A DNA stretch of 64,000 nucleotides. It comes from Anthostomella pinea. Taxonomy: Eukaryota > Ascomycota > Sordariomycetes > Xylariales > Xylariaceae. The stretch lies in the NCBI GenBank assembly GCA_963556695.1, contig CAUWAG010000013.1, forward strand, positions 1,426,001-1,490,000. Direction: 5' to 3'. How positions within the stretch are numbered: position 1 is the stretch's first letter; the number at the start of each line of letters is the position of its first letter. This document shows positions 42,971-52,810 of the stretch, one piece after another. The notes beneath the pieces were generated by a model. It made no database searches. It was not told the origin of the DNA and saw only the letters and a list, made by a program, of their open reading frames with translations. Made by a program: the position numbers and the translations under genes.

Positions 42971-45201
42971 CCCAGCCATCGCATGGAGTTCTTTGCTGTT
43001 CTGTTTATTATCTTGTGGCGGACCAGAGGATTGTCTGAGTTCTTTTTCCGTGAGAAGTGCATGATCTCGGTTTTGTCGGGGTCAAACTCAATAGCATTAT
43101 TATGTCCCCATTGGTTGAGTAAATGAAGGTTTTTAAAAGCCTTTGTAGCTGTTTCCTTAAGGTTCTTTCCAATACAGAGAGTCGCTAGGTCGTCTGTATA
43201 TCCAAAGCGTCTCCTTTTTATACCGAGTCGGGCACAGATTGGCTCTATATACAGCATATAAAGGATTGGAGAAGCTGGTGAGCCTTGTGGTAGCCCATAA
43301 GTGAGAGCTTTTATGTCAGTCACAATACCTTCAAACCGAACTCTTGCAGACCGTTCAGACATGAATGACTGGACCCATCTTATGAGAAAGTCTGGCCAGC
43401 CCTGTTCTCTCATGCGAACCACCAGCCGTCCCATTAGGGCAGCGTCGAAGGCCCCTGTCACATCTGCTGTGACTACCGTTGCAACAAGGCCTTGGTCAAG
43501 GGCCTGCTCAATATCGTGTATGAGTGCAGCTACCAAGTCGGCGGCAGAGCGCTTTGGCAGAGCTCCAAAATATTGTGGAGCTAGAATTCTGAATTTAATG
43601 ACAAATCAGGCAATTCTTTTTGCAATGAGTCGTTCTAGGCCTTTGCCAAGACATGATAATAGCGATATTGGTCTGTAGGCCCTGGGGTTAGAGTAGTCTT
43701 TCTTGCCTGGCTTTGGGATCATCACTACCTCAGCTACTTTGAATGGTTTAGGGTGGTGTCCAATCAGTAGGCAGGTCTGGAAAAGGGCTCTGATATGTTC
43801 ACCAATGACTGGCCAGCAAGCTTTCAGAATCCGTACTGTGAGGGTATCTACTCCCGGGGAGTTGCTCTTGGTTCCTAAAGTGCACCCTTCAGCCTCTTCC
43901 AGTCCGACGTGGTATTCAAGGGGGATGTGTGGCTTGGGTTGTACGATCTGAGCGGACCAGGGGTCGATGATATCGTTGTCTGAGGTACTTCGTTCAAGCG
44001 TGGCTGAGCGTAATGCATTTGCCTTGCTCTCTTGTGACTCGAATATTTGGTCTCCTATGATGATTGGAGGGGAACGCAATCCTGCTGATAACTTGTGCCA
44101 AGAGACGATTCTGTATAGGTCCTTTGGCTCAGTTGCTGAATTGATTAGAGTCTGCCAGTACTCTCTCCTAGCTTTCCGAACCACGCCGCGAAATTCCCGT
44201 CGGGCTGAATTCCGTCCTTCTTGGCTTGTAGTCTGTTTGGAAAGGGCCCTGTATGTCTGAACAGCTGCTTTGCAGTCATCATTCCACCAAGCAGTGGGCC
44301 TAGATTGACGGGGCCTCTTGCCCACTGTCCTGATACAGCCTTGGATCATGTTGATCAGGCTTTGTGTAAAGGTGTCCACCTGGCCAGGGGATACACCCAG
44401 CCGGGGGAGTTCATGAATCCTGGTTTGGACATTATCTGCCAGCTCCTGTAGTTTATCGTCCGGTACTATCCAATGATTGGCCTTGGGTACTCGGTCCAGA
44501 TCTCCCTGGATTGGAATGACTATTCGTAATGTCTCATGATCTGAGGTGCACTGAAGTGCATCATTGACTGAGGCTTCAGCCATGGGGACATCAGAGAACA
44601 CCAGATCTAGTACATTTCCGTCATCATGTGTCGGGACATCTGGTTCAGAAATCAGATCCAGTCCGTGGTCTGCCATAGTTTGTGCAAGTATAGTACCACC
44701 ATGATATCCTGGATTGCTTGAGTCCCAGGATGTGTCGCCAGCATTGAAATCTCCAGCTATAACGCAGCCAAAAGGTGGAGTCCATACTTCCAGAATGTCA
44801 TCCACTTCCTGTGGGTTGTCACATGGCCGGTAGACACTGGCAAATGTAATGCCTTGTACCTTGACCCAGGTGATGTCTCGTGTAGCATAGGGCCGAAGTT
44901 GATCCGCTTGAAGGTATTTTCTCACATAGATGAGAGATCTGGGCCGTGTACTGTCGCTGTCCCAGGAATCCACTGGGGAGTATATATCGTAATTGGGGTG
45001 TGTCTTTACTCCCATTCTCCTGCCTGGTGGTATGCCAACCCAGGGCTCTTGCATCAGAATGATGTCTGCTTGTTCTCCTTTATAGTCAGCCAGATTGATG
45101 GCTAACTCTGTAGGGCCTGCACTCTTTTGTCCCCCTGCTGTATTCACAGAATGGATGACTAGATGCCCGTGTCGATGTGTTTCGTTTGATGTACCTAACA
45201 T
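42971..45201 (-). pseudogene. LINE B ORF2, 5' part, broken
   Basis: The first 530 codons (45201-43609) are intact and appear to encode the same protein as LINE A. A TGA at 43608-43606, where LINE A has TGG, ends the frame. Downstream RT sequence is open (43536-42971), but the catalytic box reads FGYTDDL instead of FGYADDL. The frame then runs into LINE A; its continuation is at 37359-36257. It is non-functional. Confidence 0.9.
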
Positions 45202-46772
45202 TGACTGACAACAATGGTATCGGCATCTCTGGGATGAGTTGTATCTGTTGTGTCGATTTGCATTGTGGTGTCTTTGTTATTATTGCTAGGTGTTGACCCA
45301 GCTTGGTTTCTGCCTGCTTCGTTGAAGGCCTTGGATCTGGCTCTTTCTCCGGCTAGCCTTATTTCCTGGATTTGCTCCCATGTGTGCTTATGGATGGTAC
45401 CTTTCACAACCTTGGGGCGGGCAGGGCATTTGTCGAAGTTGGCAGCATGAGGTCCTTTGCAGTTGACACACTTTGGGATTGGTTTTTCGCACTCTCCCTG
45501 GTGTACTGTGTTGGCGCAGTGTGCACATACTTGCTTTTCGCATCGGTAATTCCTACCATGGTATCTGAAGCAGCTTGCACACTGGTGAACCTTGGGGGTG
45601 TGTTGAATATGCCTTGAGGTCATTGAGTGGGCAAAAAGCGTGAATGGTTTCCTTGCTGCACTGGGCAGAGAGATTATCCATGTAATTTCTGGATCAGAAT
45701 CAATCGTGTTCTTTGAGAGTATGCACCTCAGAGGTCTGTCGCCTGTTTGGGCTTCAACTTCATCGGCAACAACAGTGTCAGTAATATCGATTGTGAACCC
45801 TTCTGCACTGATGACCTTTCTTGGGCATCCATTGACCTTGTAATGATGCCAGACTGTGTGGGTCTCAATCTTTTGTGCCTTGAGAATGTCGGCAATTTCT
45901 TCTTGGAAAGCCAGAAGCTTAGCCTGAGTTGGCTTGTCCCTTGGGTGTAAGGTAAAACCAGAAGGACATCGTGTCACTTCTCTAAGCTCCTGAGGGTGGA
46001 GCTTAAGTCTTCTGTTCAGTGTAGACTTGATTCCATAAGGCTCTAGGTGGCTATTATCCATGCGGACAAAGACCCGGAGATCATCCTGCTTCTTCTTCAG
46101 TTGGTTGGCAGTGATGAGGGCGCCAGGCTGTGTTTTCTTCATGGTAGTGTTGACTATCCATGGATGCTGTCGTTGGCCAGAGGAGACAGCTTGGGCGAAG
46201 GTCATGGTGGGCTTCCCTATCCCTATCCCGCCAGGAGTGGTCTTTCTTTTGGGCAGATCTCGGGTTTCCAGCCACTCGTTCAGGCATTTGGAGAAGAAAG
46301 CGCTGAACTCCTTGGCATAAGAGTATAGTTCGGTTCCAGCTTTTTCCAGTGTCTTATCGACTGCTGCAGCACACTCTTGAAACATTGTCATCCTGGCTTC
46401 ATAGAGATGCTTGTCTTTAGCCAGTATTTTGGCTACTTGGTCCTGGCACTTTGAGGAAGAGACCTTGTTCCCTGTATCGCCTCCAATGGCTTGGTCTGTA
46501 GAGATTTCGTTTGATTGAGGTACTTCCATATCAATGATGCTGCTAGTATTAATATTTCGGGATTTTCCTTTCAGAGGGGAAACAATGGTGAAGTCAGCCT
46601 CAGAGACTTGTGACGGGCTGCTGTTGATGTCGTCGAGCAGTGCCTGGCGGAGCTTGCTTGGGGTTGCCGGGCCATATGTTCTTTTAGGGACCGGGGATTT
46701 GAGCACGCCGCCAGTAGTCGTCTTTGGGACGGCCACTGGCGTATTTGGGGGCCTATCGTGAAGGGGTGCCAT
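45195..46772 (-). CDS. LINE B ORF1, gag-like protein
   Basis: 525 residues, intact. It differs from LINE A ORF1 at four residues by eye (R/K, I/V, I/T and T/I substitutions). Same zinc-knuckle C-terminus and same ATGTTAG overlap with ORF2. Confidence 0.9.
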   Translation of the reverse strand: MAPLHDRPPNTPVAVPKTTTGGVLKSPVPKRTYGPATPSKLRQALLDDINSSPSQVSEADFTIVSPLKGKSRNINTSSIIDMEVPQSNEISTDQAIGGDTGNKVSSSKCQDQVAKILAKDKHLYEARMTMFQECAAAVDKTLEKAGTELYSYAKEFSAFFSKCLNEWLETRDLPKRKTTPGGIGIGKPTMTFAQAVSSGQRQHPWIVNTTMKKTQPGALITANQLKKKQDDLRVFVRMDNSHLEPYGIKSTLNRRLKLHPQELREVTRCPSGFTLHPRDKPTQAKLLAFQEEIADILKAQKIETHTVWHHYKVNGCPRKVISAEGFTIDITDTVVADEVEAQTGDRPLRCILSKNTIDSDPEITWIISLPSAARKPFTLFAHSMTSRHIQHTPKVHQCASCFRYHGRNYRCEKQVCAHCANTVHQGECEKPIPKCVNCKGPHAANFDKCPARPKVVKGTIHKHTWEQIQEIRLAGERARSKAFNEAGRNQAGSTPSNNNKDTTMQIDTTDTTHPRDADTIVVSQC

Positions 46773-46911
46773 CCAGCTTGTGAGAAAAATTTTCTGCGCC
46801 TTGGCAAGGATAGTCAGGTACTGAAATAAATGCCTGTTTTAGTGCAGATATAGAGGTTGCGCCCTAACAGCGGGGCGCCAAGAAAAATAGTTGTTTTTGG
46901 TAAGAGTGTGT

Positions 46912-48415
46912 GATGAAGGATTTACTTGGGTCTTCAACGACCAGGTTCGGAGGAAGCCCTCTATTCGTTGCCAGGTTGATGATCTCGGTACATTGCGAGA
47001 ATATCATGCGACCGATTCCCTGAACACCCTGTCTCGCCTTCTCCATGGCTGATGTCACTGACTTTGCTTGGAAGTTCCCACCATGGAGAAAATCGCCTTC
47101 TGGAGTGACGAGAGGGTTGTCAGTCACAGAATTGCATTCGATGGAAACTTGCTGTTGGGCCAGCACGAGATCTTCGAGAATAGGACCGAGCCATTGTGGT
47201 GCTGTTCGGATTGCATATCTATCTTGTCGTAGTGTAAAGTTGGCTCCGTCATTAGCCTTGGTGAGCTTCGAGCCATCCAAAAAGCCTAGTATGTTGTGGG
47301 CGGCTTCTGTCTTTTGCAGGCATTAGTCTACATATGGAGAAAGTTGATGACTTGAAAGGGGTATCGCCTTACCTGGCCAGGGTGCGGTCGGGCTTCCGAG
47401 AAGAACGGGTGGAAGCTTTCTGTGGTTCCATTCAAAGCCTCAGTGCTCATGGCAGTGAGCACCTGAGCCAGAAGAGCAAGACCCTGGGTGTCATGAAGCG
47501 CCAGGGCGGCCACAGCAGCCGAAACGGCCGTCCCGTTTGTAATAGCAAGCCCTTCCTTTGCTTGTATTGTCACAGGCTGTAGACCGGCCCTGTTCAAGGC
47601 TGTGTCTGCGTAGACGTCTTGTTCCCCCCTAGACAATACCCGGATCGTGGGTTTTCCCTGAATAGCACCAGAAACATAGGATAGGGGAATCAGATCTCCA
47701 AATGCGGATATGCTACCGCGAAGGGGTATCATTGGCACAATGTCGTGTCTCAACAAATCCTGCATTCGCTCAGCGATGACGGGTCTGACGGCCAAGCACC
47801 CAGATATCAACGAGTTGATACGGATAAGGATTGCTGCGCGGCCCCACGAACGAGGTAAGTAAGACCGGTCACTGCCGATATCGAGTGACAGATCACGACG
47901 GTGTATTTCGAGCGTCTCATCCAGTGGTGCTGCGTGATGATCTCTCCCTCCGTGAGGGAGAACCCCATAGTGAAGCTCTCTGATGAGTGCTCGCTGTAGC
48001 TCAGCGATCTGCTTGGTCCGGGAGTCTGCAGATCCCCCAAAGCCAGTATTGACACCTGCGGCAACACCGTCCTGTTCAGTCGCCTACGCAAACTTATTTA
48101 CGTCGGGGAACATACATACCGTATATGATGTCTCCCCCCTGAAGCCTCGTCTCAAGCATGTTCAGGCCGCCATTCATCCGCTCAATGGCTGAGGAACTGA
48201 TGTCTGTTTGCGCGTTGTAACTGCAACAATATCAGTAATGTCACCACTCTACTCTTGTTTTTTTTAGGGATAAAGGGAATAACGAACCGTGCCACAGATA
48301 CAACGTCTGCTATCGTCAGGTTTCGTCCTGTGAGTGATACCGAGCTCGATTTTGCCCTGTCCAGGATACCATCCAGAAGTTGCCATTCTTCGAGAACCAT
48401 CCCGGCATGAGCCAT
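46912..48415 (-). pseudogene. Phenylalanine/aromatic amino-acid ammonia-lyase, truncated by LINE B
   Basis: Exons on the minus strand: 48415-48288, 48220-48120, 48055-47373 and 47310-46912 (437 codons, phases consistent). Motifs: LTGRNLTIADVV, YGVNTGFGGSADSRT holding the catalytic Tyr, GSISAFGDLIPLSY, VSIECNSVTDNPLV and a block from HGGNFQAK to ATNRGLPPNLV. These enzymes release ammonia from phenylalanine, tyrosine or histidine through an MIO cofactor formed from Ala-Ser-Gly. Here that triad reads Ala-Phe-Gly, which cannot form MIO. Coding sequence stops exactly at the 5' end of LINE B after DPSKSFI, and the C-terminal part is not found on the other side of the element. The acceptor of the last intron (AAAG) is unusual. 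Confidence 0.88.
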
Positions 48416-49395
48416 GATGGTGGATGATGGCGGGAATAATTGCTATACATGGGCAGTTATCTGACTTGGGCTGTTCACCAACCAACATGTAAGCTGCATA
48501 ACGTTTCATTGGCCTTATCTGGCCAATCCGCATGTTGAAAAGCTTCCGGTAAAACGGTAGGCTATTTTCTGCGGGATCACTCAAGCGTGGGCAAATTATG
48601 CGTCTTTGTACATCAGTGATGAAATCAAATGGAGCTGGTTCGCCATTAGCCAGACATCCTGGTGCCATCTGCAGCCTGGCCAACAGTGGCACACTAAGTT
48701 TGGAAGATACTACCCCAAGGTGACAATGATGTACGCTTCGGGTCAGATGGTACGACATGAAGGAGCCCAAAAGCTGTTGGATATGCGATACTACCCACAA
48801 TCCTATCTGACGTGACTAAAGTGGCTGCATGAAGAACTGCATGTACTGTCTCGTTCCTTGGTAGATAGGTGCTTACGGTAGATACCTTTGGGTCCAGCAC
48901 CCAGAGGGAGCGAGCCTCATCACTCGGCCCCTGCACCACCTCCCGTTGACGACGCCCTCCTACATTTTCCCCTTTCCGCCCGGCGCCTCACACATCCGTA
49001 GACTCAAGGTACCAGGTACTTAGCCCAGCTGTGCATTTGTTCGCTCCATCACATATATGCATGACAGAGTTCAAGCCACTCGATATGGCACCAACAGGGA
49101 CCTTATCTGTGGGCGGAGGCTCGCAGGGCGCGATGGACGGCGAGTGGCTTCAAAGGCCGTGGCGGAAAGAATGTCAGATCAGACTGTACAGTCTCACACC
49201 CCTGAATGAAGCCAACGAGCCCTGAGCCACCACTTTGCGGCACTTTGACACCCCAACACGCCTCAGAATCCTCCCATGCTTTTCCCTCTGTCTTCTTTCT
49301 CTAAAGGGATTGGGATACGCACCTTTGCCATTGTCACTTCCACTCGCACCTGTGTGGTAGTATCTCTTACTACTGGTTGCTCGGAAATTGGAATC
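48416..49395. other. Divergent intergenic region
   Basis: Lies between the lyase and the prenyltransferase, which are read in opposite directions, so it may once have been a shared promoter. No gene recognised. Confidence 0.5.
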
Positions 49396-50445
49396 ATGCA
49401 TCATATCCGTTCAAAAGTTTCACACCATCAGGCACATCCTCTTCAACCGAGGTCCGACGAACCCAAGGCGCATCTAACCAGCAAACCATCTGAGGGTCAT
49501 GCTAGCATTGACGTTAACCTCGCAACCTGGCAAAGAGTGGACTCGGAGCTCGCCAAATCCGGATGGAGATACCATCAATCATGGTGGATCCAACACACAG
49601 GAAGAGCCCCCGCGGTCTTGATACACAACGCTGGGTATCACATTGCGCACGTCGTGGCTCCCAACCTCGGGGTCTCCCGCGAGAACGGCAATCAAGACAA
49701 ACCGTTGTGGCCAAGCTTCATGACAGACGACGGTACCCCTATCGAACTTAGCTGGGATTGGGGTACCAATGATACCTTGCCCAGGATCCGATATTCAATA
49801 GAGCCAATTGGGCTTGACGCAGGCACTCCATCCGATCCCGGCAATCTGCAAGTGCAAACTGCCTTCCAAGAGTAGCTGCTTAGCTACTTGCCTTCCATCA
49901 AACTGGAATGGTATCATCACTTCAGACAATTCTTCGTCGCCTACAGGGAGGGAGGCGTTGGTTTCAGAGGAAGCCACGGAGATCACAAGTCCTCCATCTT
50001 TTACGCATTCGACCTGTCGTCAACGGGAGTCATGGTCAAAACCTACTTCTTCCCCAAGATGAGAGCACTAGACTACGATCAGTCAGAGCTAGAAGTGCTC
50101 TGGCAAGCAATTCGAGCGGCTCCGCACGGGACAGAAGGCAACTTGAGAGCAGCTTCCACGTTCCTCGACTTCTGTTCTGACGAGGCCAACAAAGTCATGG
50201 AATGCGAAATGCTACGGGAGGTCGCTTGGGGTTGGGTAAAGAGTGGACGATATATCGTAGCCTTCCATCAACGCATCTGGATACACGGACTGGAGCCGTA
50301 GTAGAGCAGCCGGTGCCCGTGCCCATATCTGCAATGCGTGGAATACTCGACAGTGTAACGAATGGGTGCAGAACGTATCCGATGTTCCTTTCTCTGTTGT
50401 TAGATTGTTCGGATAATACCGGCAGCAGTGGCCATACTGTGTCAT
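49396..50445 (+). pseudogene. DMATS-type aromatic prenyltransferase, inactivated
   Basis: The frame from the ATG at 49396 shows dimethylallyltryptophan-synthase-family features: SGWRYHQSWWIQHTGR, APNLGV, PSFMTDDGTPIELSWDWG and RYSIEPIG..AGTPSDP. A TAG at 49873-49875 interrupts it, and the same frame goes on with LEWYHHFRQFF and VKTYFFPKMRALD, ending at 50301. Beyond about 50200 a second frame gives IYRSLPST-like sequence expected for the next conserved strand, so a frameshift is also present. The last third of the usual 420-460 residues is missing. The family prenylates tryptophan, tyrosine or related indoles with dimethylallyl diphosphate. Confidence 0.8.
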
Positions 50446-52515
50446 GAGGTCGAATTGTTCGTTGAGCCTATCGGGATAATCTGTCAGGAGATGATTCGAA
50501 GGTTGATGACAAGTCTATGAATAAGTTACCTCGTCACCTCGCTCGGGAGGCGAGTCATGTTGTCTGTATAAACATCGGCCATCTTCATGCACCTGGTGGC
50601 GAAGTGCACTCAAGTTGACAATCAAGATCGTAGAGTGTAAGGGGAAAACGGAAGGAAAGTTGAGCAAGGCTGCGAAACTGGGATATAAGGCTCCCCCTAC
50701 TCTTCGAATTATCCAGCATACTTTCTGTAGCGGGGTTTCCAAGTCTTGAGAAAGACGGTGAGTCCGTTGGTGCTAGATGCACAAGGTTGGATCCCGACGC
50801 TGCACCCCGAAGAAAAGGGGGGTGGGGGCTGAGAGGCCGGGCACATGCAGTTGGCACCAACATACATATAAGCCGCCATTCGCCTACCTAATGTCACACC
50901 AGGTTTCTGCAAGCCTCGCTACCGAGAACCGTAGGCAACATCGTCCATAAGTGCTGCATCCTGCTTGTGCTGCTCTGCAACTTCAGACGTCGTGATATTG
51001 ATTAACCTTCCTTGCAGCGTGGGATTCCACCACCTGTCCGGCGGCTAGGTGCCTGGCGGAACAGTGATGTATCTTGATTGAGGCGGACCACTCCGGCCGG
51101 ATGATCCTGCTTGATAGCCCTGAAGAATACCACAGAGTACTTGGCAGGTACCCTAGTACAAGCGTCCGTTGCAGAAGGCTCTTCAGCGCCATCCCTGGAG
51201 TTGTGACATGACTGCCGCGGCACATTCTTCGGCTTCCACCCAACATGAGACATCGGAATGTGTTGGTCGGTTGGTCGGGTGGTCGCTAATCAAGCTCGAG
51301 GTCGGGGGGAAGCGTTGCGTTGGGGGCCAGGTGCACCACCAACGACAGCTGCAACAGCTGCAGCCTCCAAACTGTTAACGATACACTCGATGTAACACCG
51401 CTGACCAAGCCAGAAGGTCGTCACCTTCTGCCCCAGGGATCAGCACGTCTGCTGCTGAAACAACCGTCCACAGCCCCCCTTCTAGAAAGGAGGCTCCCAA
51501 AAACTACCATCCCCAGCTGGATCCTGAGAGCACAAGGCCCGGAAGTCCTGAATAGGAGTGGACACGGAGTCACGATATTGCCAGCCCATGAGGTATGATA
51601 CTGGTATCACCCACTGTATTTAGCCTGCTAGATGTGGTGGACAGCTTGCCATGGCCCTATGCACCCTAGGGAGTGCTGGGGCCTGCTGCTTCGCAGCAGA
51701 CCTCCAGCCGTTAAAGAATATAAATCAATCAAGCCGAGCGCCGAGTGGGTGTTGGTGAGCTTCTGCGTCAGACGATGTCGTGGGACCAACGTTGTTGCCC
51801 ACCAGATCAGATATATATACGCGGTTCGACTTGCCGCATCGATACACAGGATTCGGGTGTACTGATTCTACAATGCTCTTTCTACTCTGCACATCGTCCA
51901 TGCTGCGGCACAGTCAACTTGTTGGCCCATGGATCTTTACCCGGTCGATATTGACCAAGCGCCGGTGTGCTGTGCCATCCAGCACCCTTTGTGTCACCAT
52001 CCCTTCTTGGGTTGCACACAAATGTTGTGCATCGATAATACCATAGATAGCCGCGATCTCGGTATCTTACTAGATCGTATAAGAAGACCAGCCTAGACAC
52101 CCGCAGAGCCTTATGTCAGTGCACTGTAAGTGCGTTGGGCCGTCATTCTGACCGATCAGGGACTCTGGAGTCGCCATGTCTACATGTACCTATATAGGTA
52201 TGTATCGAAGTACCTAGGTAACCTACATGGTACCTTACGGCGTCAAGGGGGTGTTTGAAAAGGCCTGCAGCCAAGCTTTTGATGCGTTGGAAATGTATGT
52301 ACACCTCGGGGAGACAGGGCCCCGAGCGCCGACGTGCCCCTGACAACTTTCGTGTTCCGTCTGATGGACTCAAGCAGGCGTACTGCATATTGCAAATCAG
52401 GGAATATGGCAGCCATCCCCTGACCCTCGCGAAGGAACAACGCCACTTGAACAGTTGGGCAACACATATGTCACTAGGTTCAGCAGACTTCGGAACTGAC
52501 CTTTTGTAGAGAAGG
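50446..52515. other. Intergenic, 2.1 kb, nothing recognised
   Basis: No supported gene or RNA. Short open frames on both strands without family resemblance. It may hold decayed remains of the prenyltransferase 3' end or other cluster genes. Confidence 0.5.
52511..52515. repeat. Target-site duplication of copia element, left (GAAGG)
   Basis: GAAGG immediately left of the LTR, matched by GAAGG at 58005-58009. Confidence 0.9.
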
Positions 52516-52717
52516 TGTGAGATTTCAAACCGTTCTAGATTCAAAGGGAAGAGAAGAGAAGAAGATCTCTGGGGGAGAAGCCCCCATCTATGTGTACAGG
52601 TGTGCCATCAGGGTGACCAGATAATCATATGATAATGACGCCATCTGAATGTCCGAAAAGTATAAGCCCATTAGCGTATTCAGCCCCGAAAGCTTAAGCC
52701 TCGTATGATATCCAACA
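52516..52717 (-). repeat. Copia 3' LTR
   Basis: 202 bp, TGTGAG...CCAACA as written on the plus strand; near-identical to 57803-58004. Confidence 0.95.
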
Positions 52718-52810
52718 CGCCCTCTCAAACTGAGGGCATCACTACCACACAACTGTAACCAACAGTCCAACAAACCTAGACCTTGGAGTACTACAGCACT
52801 CCTGAACCCC

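Larger units (their letters stand above)
42958..46911 (-). mobile_element. Tad-like LINE B, 5' part (leader, ORF1, most of ORF2)
   Basis: 5' portion of the minus-strand LINE. It starts at 46911 with the same ACACACTCTTACC as LINE A and runs down to the LINE A duplication at 42,958-42,970. From 46911 to about 43735 it is nearly identical to the first half of LINE A, in inverted orientation. From there to 42958 it abruptly becomes diverged with RIP-like changes. It lies directly against the coding sequence of the ammonia-lyase gene at 46,912. Confidence 0.93.

Noticed and set aside
51000..52500. Possible further cluster genes in the gap before the copia element
   Set aside because: Open frames are short, unspliced and without any recognisable enzyme motif.
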